A DNA stretch of 64,000 nucleotides from Planktomarina temperata RCA23 (lineage in GTDB: Bacteria > Pseudomonadota > Alphaproteobacteria > Rhodobacterales > Rhodobacteraceae), in contig NZ_CP003984.1 of assembly GCF_000738435.1 (NCBI RefSeq), positions 1,488,001-1,552,000 on the forward strand, written 5' to 3'. The translations under genes were made by a program, and so were the position numbers. The stretch's first letter is position 1. Each line of letters opens with the position of its first letter. This document shows positions 1 through 8,540 of the stretch, one piece after another. Under the pieces are notes generated by a model. The model was not told where the DNA came from. It made no database searches and saw only the letters and a program-made list of their open reading frames with translations.

Positions 1-238
1 GCAGCGCCTCCAGCTCAGTTTTCGTCAAATTGAGCGCCGGCAGCGTATAGGCGGCGGTGATTTGATATCCGAGGCCGCGCTCACCGCGAATGGGCACGCC
101 AGAAGCTGCCAAAGTGTCCATGTCGCGATAAAGCGTGCGGAGCGACACGCCAACAAGCTCTGCCAAATCGCAAGCCCGGTAGAGATTTCCATCGCGTAGG
201 ATTTGAATCAGGGAAAAAAGACGGTCTTTGCGTGCCAT
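1..238 (-). CDS. WYL-family transcriptional regulator, N-terminal part (runs off window)
   Basis: Translating leftward from the ATG at 236-238 gives MARKDRLFSLIQILRDGN and then an HTH helix pair ending in VSLRTLYRDMDTLAASGVPI. This is the winged helix-turn-helix (HTH_11) typical of YafY/WYL-domain repressors. The helix is followed by the usual wing residues (GLGYQI) and the start of the linker. The C-terminal WYL ligand-binding domain lies outside the window, so the ligand is unknown. The gene is divergent from tatA, with about 115 bp between them, but nothing shows that it regulates the Tat operon. The start is chosen because all conserved HTH residues follow it. Confidence 0.8.
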   Translation of the reverse strand, partial: MARKDRLFSLIQILRDGNLYRACDLAELVGVSLRTLYRDMDTLAASGVPIRGERGLGYQITAAYTLPALNLTKTELEAL

Positions 239-354
239 ACTGACATAATAATGGCAGTTGAGTGTCCACACAACGGCAAAATGTTGCGAACCTGCTTTCT
301 GCTCCGGCTCAACTGGCTTAGAAACAGCCAACACTTCATCTAAGGATACACGAT

Positions 355-582
355 ATGACCCCTGCATTTCTCACAAACATCCCTCCGATGGGCTATTTGA
401 TCATAGCCCTTGTCGTCTTGGTTCTATTTGGCCGCGGAAAAATCTCTGCCATGATGGGCGAAATGGGCAAAGGCATCACCGCCTTCAAAAAAGGCGTCAA
501 TGATGGCCAGCAAGAGATTGAGGAAGCCGCATCCGAAGGCGCAAAAGATGTGACGCCTGACACGGAAAAAGACAAATCCTAA
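355..582 (+). CDS. tatA: Sec-independent translocase subunit TatA
   Basis: Protein of 75 residues with one N-terminal membrane helix (about residues 13-25, LIIALVVLVLFGRGK), the FG hinge, an amphipathic helix (KISAMMGEMGKGITAFKKG) and a short acidic tail. This is the TatA layout. TatA oligomerises to form the pore that exports folded, twin-arginine proteins across the inner membrane. It is the first gene of tatA-tatB-tatC-DUF815; tatB starts 35 nt downstream and the later genes overlap, so it is almost certainly co-transcribed with them. The upstream ATPs are shared with a divergent WYL regulator. Confidence 0.95.
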   Translation: MTPAFLTNIPPMGYLIIALVVLVLFGRGKISAMMGEMGKGITAFKKGVNDGQQEIEEAASEGAKDVTPDTEKDKS

Positions 583-617
583 TCACTATTACCTCTTTGA
601 CATAAGGAAGGGTCTCG

Positions 618-1190
618 ATGTTTGGATTGGGATGGGCTGAGATACTGGTCGCGGCTGTCGTGGGGCTGATTGTCATCGGTCCTAAAGAATTGCCCGGCGT
701 GTTTCGCAAAATTGGTCAATTTGTCGGTAAAGCCAAGGCCATGGCCCGTGATTTCAGCCGGGCGATGAACGACGCTGCTGATGATGCGGGCGTGAAAGAC
801 GCGATGGACTCGGTCAACTCTCTCAAAGATGGGGTGCGCAGCGTCTCGGATCCGACCACCAAGTGGAAAGATTTCGTACCGGGATCTGAAATTGGAAAAC
901 TGTCAGAAGAGCGGGCTGAAAAAGCCAAGAAAATGCATGATGCCATGGCTGAACGAGCGCAGCAGCGCCTTGACGCGGAAAAAGTGACAAAGGCCGCGGC
1001 GGCCCAGGAGACCCAGAAACCTGCGGCAGCAAAAAAAACCGCGCCGGCTAAGAAACCTGCGGCAGCCAAGAAACCAGCGGCTGCGAAAAAATCGGCGGCT
1101 GCGAAAAAATCGGCGCCTGCAAAAAAGTCGGCGATGCCCAAGAAACCTGCGGCTAAAAAGGCTGCTCCAAAACCTGGTAAAGAGACATGA
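618..1190 (+). CDS. tatB: Sec-independent translocase subunit TatB
   Basis: 190 residues. The N-terminus ([19 protein letters not shown], then IGPKELP) is the canonical TatB membrane helix with its Glu and GPKELP hinge, followed by an amphipathic helix. TatB with TatC forms the twin-arginine signal receptor. The last roughly 65 residues are a low-complexity tail built from repeats of the type [12 protein letters not shown], which is long for TatB but common in alphaproteobacteria. The stop overlaps the tatC start in an ATGA, indicating translational coupling. Confidence 0.95.
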   Translation: MFGLGWAEILVAAVVGLIVIGPKELPGVFRKIGQFVGKAKAMARDFSRAMNDAADDAGVKDAMDSVNSLKDGVRSVSDPTTKWKDFVPGSEIGKLSEERAEKAKKMHDAMAERAQQRLDAEKVTKAAAAQETQKPAAAKKTAPAKKPAAAKKPAAAKKSAAAKKSAPAKKSAMPKKPAAKKAAPKPGKET

Positions 1191-2077
1191 GCCGCGAAGA
1201 CGAAAGCCTAGACGATTCTTCTGCCCCTCTGATCGAACATTTGACAGAGCTGCGCACATGCCTAATCCGGGCTGCGCTTGCCTTTATCGTTGGTCTGTTC
1301 GCCTGTTTCTTCGTGGCGGAATATATCTTGAATTTCCTGGCTGAACCCATTGCCGAAATTTTACGCCGCCGCGGTGAACTCGCACAGTTGATTTTCACGG
1401 CGCCCCAAGAAAAATTCTTTGTTTTGATCCGCATATCGGTGATTTTTGGCCTCGGGGTCTCCTCGCCTGTGATCGGCTATCAACTTTGGCGCTTTGTCGC
1501 GCCGGGCCTATATAAGGCCGAAAAAAATGCCTTTTTGCCCTTTATCATCGCCTCGCCTGTTCTTTTCCTGATGGGGGCAGCTTTTGCCCATTATGTTGTC
1601 AGTCCGCTGGCTCTCAGCTTCTTTATTGGATATGCCGATATCATGCCGACGGTGACCGCCTTATTGACGGGAACTGAGGTGCAAGTGGCTGATACTGCCT
1701 TGAAGACGCGGTTTCTCGGGTCAGTCCGCGAGACTTTGGATATTGTTTTAAAATTCATCATGGCCTTCGGCATATGCTTCCAATTGCCAGTTTTGCTGAC
1801 CTTGATGGGCAAAGCGGGCTTGGTCTCTGCGGTGGGCCTGCGGGCTGTGCGCAAATATGCTATTGTTGGTATTTTGATCCTCGCTGGGATCGTCACGCCA
1901 CCGGATGTGGTGACTCAAATTATTCTTTTCGTGGTGGTTTATGGGCTTTACGAAATATCGATTTGGTTGGTTGTCTATGTGGAGCGTAAACGCAACGCGT
2001 TCTTGAAAGAGCAGGGCGTCTCTGACGAAGATTTGTTTGCGGATGAGGATGACGATGGCACCGGGGGGCAAGCATGA
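1187..2077 (+). CDS. tatC: Sec-independent translocase subunit TatC
   Basis: 296 residues. The polytopic protein opens with the conserved cytosolic segment [16 protein letters not shown]. It keeps the family signature [17 protein letters not shown] near residue 105 and the late [11 protein letters not shown] motif before the last helices. TatC recognises the RR signal peptide. The C-terminal tail is acidic ([12 protein letters not shown]). ATGA overlaps at both ends (with tatB and with the DUF815 gene) show tight operon organisation. Confidence 0.96.
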   Translation: MSREDESLDDSSAPLIEHLTELRTCLIRAALAFIVGLFACFFVAEYILNFLAEPIAEILRRRGELAQLIFTAPQEKFFVLIRISVIFGLGVSSPVIGYQLWRFVAPGLYKAEKNAFLPFIIASPVLFLMGAAFAHYVVSPLALSFFIGYADIMPTVTALLTGTEVQVADTALKTRFLGSVRETLDIVLKFIMAFGICFQLPVLLTLMGKAGLVSAVGLRAVRKYAIVGILILAGIVTPPDVVTQIILFVVVYGLYEISIWLVVYVERKRNAFLKEQGVSDEDLFADEDDDGTGGQA

Positions 2078-2913
2078 GTGATGCGGCTTTAATCCGAATT
2101 GCCATTGCGCTAGAGCGTATGTCGCCCGCCCCGCTTGAGGCTCCCGACTTTGCCGAGGCGGAGGCGTTTTTGTGGCACACAAGCCCCGATCAGTTGGAAC
2201 CGATTGCCAAAGTGTCTCGGGTTGATCTTGATCTGCTCGTCGGCATCGACCGGTCGCGGGACGTTTTGCTTGAAAACACCCTGCGCTTTGCGCGCGGCAT
2301 GTCGGCGAATAATGCGCTGTTGTGGGGCGCACGAGGGATGGGAAAATCCTCTCTGGTCAAAGCGGTGCATGCGCAGATCAATGCGCAAGGCCTGCCGTTG
2401 AAAGTGGTCGAGCTGCAACGCGAAGATTTGCCCTCGGTCACGCGCCTTCTGGCCTTGCTGCGCGGCGCGCCCTATCGCTTTTTACTGTTCTGTGATGATC
2501 TATCCTTTTCCCATGATGACCAGCATTATAAGTCTCTCAAAGCTGTTTTGGATGGGGGCATCGCGGGGCGTCCGGACAATGTGATTTTTTATGCCACCTC
2601 AAACCGCCGGCATCTCATGCCCCGCGATATGATCGAAAACGAGCGATCAAGCGCCATCAATCCGGGCGAGGCCGTCGAAGAAAAGGTCAGCCTGTCGGAC
2701 CGTTTCGGGCTGTGGCTAGGCTTTCACCCTTGTGATCAAGATCAGTACCTGAGTATGATTGAGGGCTACTGCGCGGCTCATGGGGTCGCGGTAGACCCTG
2801 AAGTGCTGCGTGCAGAGGCGATCGAATGGCAGGCGACACGCGGCTCTCGTTCGGGCCGCGTGGCCTGGCAATTCTTCGTAGATTTGGCCGGCCGCCATGG
2901 GGTGGTGGTCTAG
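2074..2913 (+). CDS. DUF815 family P-loop ATPase
   Basis: 279 residues. Walker A is GARGMGKSS at about residues 85-93, and a Walker-B-like LLFCDDLSF lies near 142-150. The ATSNRRHL segment resembles AAA+ sensor 1. These features match the DUF815 ATPases often found beside tatC in Rhodobacterales. The substrate is unknown. The start overlaps the tatC stop (ATGA), so it is the last gene of the Tat operon. A role linked to Tat export is inferred from position only. It is convergent with the nlpD-like gene 18 nt away, with no clear terminator between. Confidence 0.88.
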   Translation: MSDAALIRIAIALERMSPAPLEAPDFAEAEAFLWHTSPDQLEPIAKVSRVDLDLLVGIDRSRDVLLENTLRFARGMSANNALLWGARGMGKSSLVKAVHAQINAQGLPLKVVELQREDLPSVTRLLALLRGAPYRFLLFCDDLSFSHDDQHYKSLKAVLDGGIAGRPDNVIFYATSNRRHLMPRDMIENERSSAINPGEAVEEKVSLSDRFGLWLGFHPCDQDQYLSMIEGYCAAHGVAVDPEVLRAEAIEWQATRGSRSGRVAWQFFVDLAGRHGVVV

Positions 2914-2931
2914 GTCGCCACGTCTTGCGTT

Positions 2932-4065
2932 CTAAATATAGTCATCGGGATCGACGGATTCGAGGCCTTTGCGCACTTCAAAGTGCAAAAATGAAGGCGT
3001 TCCCGCGCGGACCTTGGCGATCTCTTGGCCGCGCGTGACCGCATCTCCTTTCTTCACCAATAGGTTGTCGACATTTGTGTAGACTGTCAGCAATCTGTCG
3101 GCGTGTTTGATGACAACAATAGCAACGCCCTTTGTGTCTTCGGTGATGGCCGCGACGGTGCCGACATCGGCGGCAGATACCGCCGCGCCCTCTGGGGCCC
3201 CAATATCAACGCCCTCATTTGACCCTTTCTTATAGCTGCGAATAATCGTACCGCTGACTGGCCGCATGAAACGGGCGTCGCTTTGCGAGGCTTGGGTTAC
3301 GGGGCCGGTATTGGCCACAGGCACAGGCACGGTCACAGGCGCCGTGGCGTCGGCGGTCGCTGGCGTTGTCATCGCCTCAGCTGAGGGCAGTTCGCCGCGC
3401 GGTTGTGGGCGGGTGCTGCTGGGCGGTGTGGGGGTGATCGAGCCTTCGCCCGGCGCGCTGACTGGAGTGGGTCGGTTTTGAGTGATAGGGATCAGCAGAT
3501 ACTGCCCAGGGCGCAGCGCCGTGGTCAGGCTAAGACTGTTCCATTTCGCGAGATCCTCGGCAGAGACCGAATAGAGTCGAGAAATTGTATAGACCGTTTC
3601 ACCATCAACGACCCGGTGGCGCTTGGGCTCTGCGGGCTTTGGTCCGGCGCTTGGATCATCTGACAATTCACTAATGTCCACCACGGTTGGGGTGAGCGGG
3701 GCGCCATCTGCTGCCACAGCTGTCATATTTGAGGGCAGGGCAATCACTTCGCCATAGCGCAAGATCGCCTCCTGCGGGATGCCATTAAATCGGCCCAACC
3801 GATCTGCATCGACGCCAATGCGTGCGGCGACATCGCCAATTCGGTCACCTGTTCTGGCCAGGACAACTTGATAGCTTGGGAATGTGATGACCCCGCGTGC
3901 ATCAGGCTCAGGGCGCTCCTCCACCGCATTTTCGGCCGCATTTGTTGTGTCGAGAATGCCGCCGAATTGATCGCGCACATCCAAGCCAAAACTATTTGTG
4001 CAGCCTGCAAGTGCCGTGACCGCACACAGCGATAATATAAATTTAGAACCAAATTTAAGTGCCAT
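2932..4065 (-). CDS. nlpD: NlpD-like LysM/M23 lipoprotein, probably catalytically inactive
   Basis: 377 residues. A lipoprotein signal ends in a lipobox (TALAGC, Cys22). Two LysM peptidoglycan-binding modules follow at about 64-112 and 149-197, then a Pro/Thr-rich linker, then an M23/LytM domain from about 265 to the end. Two zinc ligands are not conserved: the usual HxxxD is NEGVD, and the usual HLHFE is FLHFE. This is the pattern of the non-enzymatic amidase activators NlpD and EnvC. The gene sits after surE and pcm on the same strand, as in the enterobacterial surE-pcm-nlpD order. It is likely an outer-membrane lipoprotein that activates a division amidase; that role is inferred. Confidence 0.88.
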   Translation of the reverse strand: MALKFGSKFILSLCAVTALAGCTNSFGLDVRDQFGGILDTTNAAENAVEERPEPDARGVITFPSYQVVLARTGDRIGDVAARIGVDADRLGRFNGIPQEAILRYGEVIALPSNMTAVAADGAPLTPTVVDISELSDDPSAGPKPAEPKRHRVVDGETVYTISRLYSVSAEDLAKWNSLSLTTALRPGQYLLIPITQNRPTPVSAPGEGSITPTPPSSTRPQPRGELPSAEAMTTPATADATAPVTVPVPVANTGPVTQASQSDARFMRPVSGTIIRSYKKGSNEGVDIGAPEGAAVSAADVGTVAAITEDTKGVAIVVIKHADRLLTVYTNVDNLLVKKGDAVTRGQEIAKVRAGTPSFLHFEVRKGLESVDPDDYI

Positions 4066-4103
4066 TATACTCTCCTCACCTGGACCTCTTATTGTGAGAT
4101 CTC

Positions 4104-4751
4104 TTAGGTATTTTCTTTGCCCAGACCTTCGAGAAGCGGCACAAAGCGCACGGCTCTTAACTCTTGATAGTCCAAACCCTCTTCAGTTTTGGTCACCTTT
4201 ACCAAGGTCTGCACGGCATCTGACTGTCCAACGGGCAAGACCATGATACCGCCTATACGCAATTGTGCCAACAGGGGGCCGGGCGGATCTTCGCTTGCTG
4301 CGGTCAAAAGGATGCGATCAAAGGGCGCTTGCTCTGGCAGCCCGCGGCTGCCATCGGCGGTAAAGGCGATGATATTGGAGATGTCTTCGGCCTCAAACAC
4401 CTGGCGCGCGGCTTTGACAAGACGGCTGTGTCGATCCACGGTATAAACCCGCCGGGCCAATTGGCTCAATATGGCCGCCTGATAACCTGACCCCGTGCCA
4501 ATTTCCAAAACCTTACTGCGCGGTTGCACGTCCAGCGCTTCGGTCATTAAAGCGACAATGGACGGCTGGGAGATGGTCTGACCACAGGCAATGGGCAGCG
4601 GCGTGTCTTCATAGGCGCGATCTTCAAAGGTTCCGCGAATATATTTGCCACGATCGACTTTCTCCATAGCCGTGAGCACACGCTTGTTGGTCACACCATG
4701 CGAGCGCAGGGAGAATAAAAATTGCATTTTACGTTCGGCGGCTGGGTCCAT
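4104..4751 (-). CDS. pcm: Protein-L-isoaspartate O-methyltransferase
   Basis: 215 residues, standard length. It has the SAM-binding motif [15 protein letters not shown] and the upstream substrate loop [13 protein letters not shown], both diagnostic of PCMT. The enzyme methylates isoaspartyl residues in damaged proteins so that they can be repaired. It starts 3 nt after the surE stop and precedes the nlpD-like gene, so the three appear to form one leftward operon. Confidence 0.96.
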   Translation of the reverse strand: MDPAAERKMQFLFSLRSHGVTNKRVLTAMEKVDRGKYIRGTFEDRAYEDTPLPIACGQTISQPSIVALMTEALDVQPRSKVLEIGTGSGYQAAILSQLARRVYTVDRHSRLVKAARQVFEAEDISNIIAFTADGSRGLPEQAPFDRILLTAASEDPPGPLLAQLRIGGIMVLPVGQSDAVQTLVKVTKTEEGLDYQELRAVRFVPLLEGLGKENT

Positions 4752-4754
4752 CTC

Positions 4755-5537
4755 TTAGCCCAAAATTCTGGCCAGGTTTGCCAGTTGGTCATGCGCGGTC
4801 AAATCTGCTCGCATGGGTGTGAGAGAGATATAGCCGTCCAAATTCGCCGCGGCGTCTGTGCCATCCTGTGTTGGCGCTTGCTGCGGCCGGCCGTGCATGA
4901 ATAAGAATTTTCGGCCATTTGGCGCATTGGTGGCATGTGCACCAAAGGCCCCGTCACCACGATACCCTTGTTTAACAGCCTTCATCCCCAAGACTGCGGC
5001 GGACGGAACAGGTGGAAAATTAATGTTGTAAAACAATGCATAATCTTCAGCGCGCGCAAAGCCCGCATCCAGACAAGCTTGAATGGCCGCAACACCGTGA
5101 CCGGCACTGGCCTCAAAACTATTGTCCAAATCCGTGTTTTGCGGTCCGTAAAACTGCGAAAGGGCAATAGAGGGAACCCCGGCAAGCGCCGCTTCCATCG
5201 CCGCACCAATGGTGCCGGAATAGACGGTATTTTCCGCAGAGTTATTGCCTTTGTTAACGCCGGATAAAACCAAATCCGGGCGCTGGGGCAATAGATCGTT
5301 GAGCCCAGCCAGGATGCAATCGGCCGGAGAGCCTTCTACTGCAAACTTTCGCGCCGCATATTGATGCACAAGCACGGGTTTCGTGTAAGAAATACAATGG
5401 CCAACACCCGATTGCTCAGATTGTGGCGCCACTGTCCAAACCTCACCCTCGGGGCCGGCCAGCTGGATTGCGAGATCATGCAGCACCTGCAGGCCGGGCG
5501 CCATAATTCCGTCGTCATTTGTGATAAGTATACGCAT
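4755..5537 (-). CDS. surE: 5'/3'-nucleotidase SurE
   Basis: 260 residues. It begins MRILITNDDGIMAPGL, with the metal-binding Asp pair (NDDG), and contains SGVNKGNNSAENTVYSGT with the conserved Asn. These are the SurE phosphatase signatures. The enzyme hydrolyses nucleoside monophosphates and is a survival factor in other bacteria. It is first in the surE-pcm-nlpD set. Confidence 0.97.
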   Translation of the reverse strand: MRILITNDDGIMAPGLQVLHDLAIQLAGPEGEVWTVAPQSEQSGVGHCISYTKPVLVHQYAARKFAVEGSPADCILAGLNDLLPQRPDLVLSGVNKGNNSAENTVYSGTIGAAMEAALAGVPSIALSQFYGPQNTDLDNSFEASAGHGVAAIQACLDAGFARAEDYALFYNINFPPVPSAAVLGMKAVKQGYRGDGAFGAHATNAPNGRKFLFMHGRPQQAPTQDGTDAAANLDGYISLTPMRADLTAHDQLANLARILG

Positions 5538-5627
5538 AGACCTTGGTTAAAAGGTTGTGCCGCGGCGGGCAAGCCTGATCGACCCGCAGCCCAGGCATTT
5601 TCTCCATCAAGGTAAAAATATCCGCAG

Positions 5628-6281
5628 TTACGCGGCGGCAAACAGGTCTAGGGCTGTAATTATCCGGGCCGCTTCGCTGTCGCAACTGCTCAAGGCACTG
5701 CGATCTTCACCGGGATAGAAGCGCGCGCGCGTGGCCGTGGGCATGGGGGCGGGGGTGAGGATTTCGACTTTGGGGCCGGTTTTAGCGGTCTCGGCCTGCC
5801 AGCTTTTGGCCAAGGCGATCTGCGCCGATTTTGTGGCGCCATAGCTGCCAAAGAATTTTTCCCCGCCGCAGGGGTCGTCAAAGAAAACAGCCGTTCCGCT
5901 CTGATGCAATAAGGGCGCGATATTGGGGATCAACATGCCGGTGGTGGTGACGTTGAGCTTGATTGATTTGTCCCAATCGCGGGCATCTATGCAATTGGCC
6001 GGCGCCAGGGGGGCGGCATGTATTGCGCAATGGGCCCATAGGTGCAGCCCGCCCCAGCGATCATGGATCGATCGGCACAGATGGCGCACGGCATTCACGT
6101 CTGTGACATCAATGGGCGCGAGGGTTGCTTGGCCACCGCAGGCTTGGATGCGGTCATCCAAGTCTTCAAGCCCACCCGTGGTCTTTGCCACAGCGACAAT
6201 GTGAAATTTCTGCGCAAGCTGAAGCGCCAAAGCTGCGCCAAGCCCACGCGAGGCGCCAGTGATGAGAATGGGATATGTCAT
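5628..6281 (-). CDS. Short-chain dehydrogenase/reductase
   Basis: 217 residues from the ATG at 6281, chosen because MTYPILITGASRGLGAAL starts the Rossmann fold directly; two upstream ATGs (6293, 6317) are possible. It has the TGxxxGLG nucleotide loop and an active-site YGATK (YxxxK). The usual catalytic Ser position is hard to place (AVFFDDPCGG), so activity could be altered. The substrate is unknown. It lies between purF and surE on the same strand. Confidence 0.8.
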   Translation of the reverse strand: MTYPILITGASRGLGAALALQLAQKFHIVAVAKTTGGLEDLDDRIQACGGQATLAPIDVTDVNAVRHLCRSIHDRWGGLHLWAHCAIHAAPLAPANCIDARDWDKSIKLNVTTTGMLIPNIAPLLHQSGTAVFFDDPCGGEKFFGSYGATKSAQIALAKSWQAETAKTGPKVEILTPAPMPTATRARFYPGEDRSALSSCDSEAARIITALDLFAAA

Positions 6282-6327
6282 GGGGCGCGTCATGGGGGCA
6301 AATGCGCAGCAGGTCAAGGGCCCGGCG

Positions 6328-7797
6328 CTACTCAGCGGCCTTCATTTGAAACCCGCTGGAGATTTGATCTGAGGGGATCACGGGATAGTCGCCGCTGAAA
6401 CACGCGTCGCAATATTGCGGCTGTGCGCTGTCGCGGTCGGTGCCGCCAACCGCGCGGTAAAGCCCATTGAGCGAGATAAATTTCAAACTGTCGACGGCCA
6501 AATGTTGGCGCATCTCCTCTTCGGACATGGTCGCCGCCAATAGTTTTTCGCGATCTGGCGTATCTACTCCATAAAAGCAGGGCCAAGCCGTTGGCGGACT
6601 GGCGATGCGGAAATGCACTTCAGCGGCGCCAGCGTCTAGGATCATCTCTTTAATTTTGCGCGATGTGGTTCCGCGCACCACGCTGTCATCCACCAAAATC
6701 ACCCGCTTGCCGCGGATCAAAGCCCGGTTCACATTCAGCTTCAAACGCACGCCCATGTTGCGAATTTGCTCGCTGGGCTCAATGAAGGTCCGGCCCATAT
6801 ACTGATTGCGAATGATGCCCATGGCATAGGGAATGCCCGATTCAAGCGAAAATCCAATCGCCGCAGGCGTGCCGCTGTCGGGCACAGGGCAAACGAGGTC
6901 GGCTTCTACCGGCGCTTCTTTGGCCAATTCGCGGCCGATGGCCTCGCGGGTTTCATAAACGCTTCGGCCGCCAAGGATGCTGTCGGGGCGGCTGAAATAG
7001 ATGTGCTCGAAGACACAAAACCGCGGCCGCGCCGGGCGAAAAGGATAACTGCTTTCGACGCCATTGGCGGTGATAACCACCATCTCGCCGGGGTGAATTT
7101 CGCGCACAAACTCGGCGCCAGTGATATCTAAAGCGCAGGTTTCGGAGCTGAGTACCCAACCATCGCCCAATTGACCCAAGACCAAAGGCCGCACGCCCAA
7201 TGGATCGCGCACGCCAATCAGCTGGGTTTGTGTCATGGCAACGATGGAAAACGCCCCTTCAACGCGGCGCAACGCATCTTCCATCCGTTGCGGGATGTTC
7301 TGCTGGAGGCTGCGGGCCATAAGGTGAATAATGCATTCGCTGTCCGAGGAGGATTGGAAAATCGACCCGCGTCCAATCAATTCTTTGCGCAGAGAATTGG
7401 CATTGGTAATATTGCCATTATGCGCAATCGCCGCGCCGCCCATGGAAAACTCACCGAAAAAAGGCTGCACATCGCGCATCGCCGTGTTGCCCTTGGATCC
7501 GGCGGTCGAATAGCGCACATGTCCGATCGACAGATCGCCCGGCAGCTGCTCCATGATTTTTGCACTGGTGAAATTGTCGCGCACATAGCCAAAGCGACGC
7601 ACAGAATTGAAGCCGAGGGTTTCATCATGGGTGACAATGCCGCCAGCCTCTTGGCCGCGATGTTGCAAAGCATGTAAGCCAAGGGCGGTGAAATTCGCCG
7701 CATCCGCTGTCCCAATCACCCCAAATACGCCGCATTCTTCGCGCAGTTTATCGTCGTCAAAGGGATTTGTGTGCATCTGGTCCAACGGTTGGGTCAC
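6328..7797 (-). CDS. purF: Amidophosphoribosyltransferase
   Basis: 489 residues. The start is a GTG at 7797, preceded by GGAG at good spacing; the in-frame ATG at 7776 has no ribosome-binding site. A short propeptide ends at the nucleophile Cys (REECGVFGVIG), which begins the Ntn glutaminase domain. The C-terminal phosphoribosyltransferase domain carries the PRPP loop VILVDDSVVRGTTSRK. It catalyses the first committed step of purine synthesis. It follows cvpA after a 165-nt gap that contains a perfect inverted repeat (7868-7894). Confidence 0.97.
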   Translation of the reverse strand: MTQPLDQMHTNPFDDDKLREECGVFGVIGTADAANFTALGLHALQHRGQEAGGIVTHDETLGFNSVRRFGYVRDNFTSAKIMEQLPGDLSIGHVRYSTAGSKGNTAMRDVQPFFGEFSMGGAAIAHNGNITNANSLRKELIGRGSIFQSSSDSECIIHLMARSLQQNIPQRMEDALRRVEGAFSIVAMTQTQLIGVRDPLGVRPLVLGQLGDGWVLSSETCALDITGAEFVREIHPGEMVVITANGVESSYPFRPARPRFCVFEHIYFSRPDSILGGRSVYETREAIGRELAKEAPVEADLVCPVPDSGTPAAIGFSLESGIPYAMGIIRNQYMGRTFIEPSEQIRNMGVRLKLNVNRALIRGKRVILVDDSVVRGTTSRKIKEMILDAGAAEVHFRIASPPTAWPCFYGVDTPDREKLLAATMSEEEMRQHLAVDSLKFISLNGLYRAVGGTDRDSAQPQYCDACFSGDYPVIPSDQISSGFQMKAAE

Positions 7798-7867
7798 GCG
7801 ATAGGCTCCGGTATATGACGTTACACCCCATGCCTTACGCCATCACAGCAGGCATGTCACTTTGACA

Positions 7868-7894
7868 ATGAGAAAAACACGCTGTTTTTCTCAT
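7868..7894. repeat. Perfect 12-bp inverted repeat between cvpA and purF
   Basis: The arms ATGAGAAAAACA and TGTTTTTCTCAT enclose a 3-nt loop (CGC). There is no following T-run on the minus strand, so it is not a typical terminator. It lies about 70 nt upstream of the purF start and could be an operator or an RNA stem in the purF leader. Confidence 0.6.
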
Positions 7895-7962
7895 AAAAAT
7901 GAAAAAAAACACGGCCTGCGTTCTGGAGCGATCGGTTAAAATTACCGACTTTTAAAGGGAAT

Positions 7963-8517
7963 TTATGCGCTGCACTCGCCAACCAGTTGATCGTATTGAG
8001 TTCTTAACCAACCCAATGCGGCTTCCGGGTTTTGATCCTGAACATCGTCCACATAGCGCTCAAAGACTGCGGCTGAGCGTGATGTCTCTAGCGCCACAAT
8101 ATCTTGGTTCGGCATCACGGTGAAGTAGATGAAAAACCCGACGGCCACCAAGACAACACCGCGGACCACCCCGAAGAAAAAGCCCAGCATTTGGTCAAAG
8201 CCCCCAAAGATGGAGCGTTGCACAATGGCCGAAAACAGCGGTGTGAAGAGGGAGACCAAGAGCAAGGACAGCGCAAATACGATGGCAAAGCTGGCAACAA
8301 TCAACAATTCGCAGCTGTCACCCAACATATCGCCCAGATAAGGAATTTGTCGCACCAATGGTTGCGCCATGTCGGCAAAAACAAATGCAATGAATGCCGC
8401 CGCGATCCAGCCGGCAATGGCCATAATCTCACGCACGAGGCCGCGAGAATAGGCCAGCAAGGCTGACATCACGATCGCTATCGCAACACCGCCGTCGACT
8501 ATTGTAAAACCGTCCAC
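7963..8517 (-). CDS. cvpA: CvpA family membrane protein
   Basis: 184 residues with four hydrophobic helices. It starts MDGFTIVDGGVAIAIVMSAL and has the CvpA features SRGLVREIMAIAGWIAA and GFFFGVVRG. The family is needed for colicin V production in E. coli and is often next to purF. The radA stop is 23 nt upstream, so a radA-cvpA unit is likely. Confidence 0.9.
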   Translation of the reverse strand: MDGFTIVDGGVAIAIVMSALLAYSRGLVREIMAIAGWIAAAFIAFVFADMAQPLVRQIPYLGDMLGDSCELLIVASFAIVFALSLLLVSLFTPLFSAIVQRSIFGGFDQMLGFFFGVVRGVVLVAVGFFIYFTVMPNQDIVALETSRSAAVFERYVDDVQDQNPEAALGWLRTQYDQLVGECSA

Positions 8518-8540
8518 TGTGCTTCTCCACTCTGCGCTGT

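Noticed and set aside
716-1141. Long antisense frame opposite the TatB tail
   Set aside because: It arises from the lysine/alanine repeats of tatB and has only low-complexity Phe/Ala text with no start signal.
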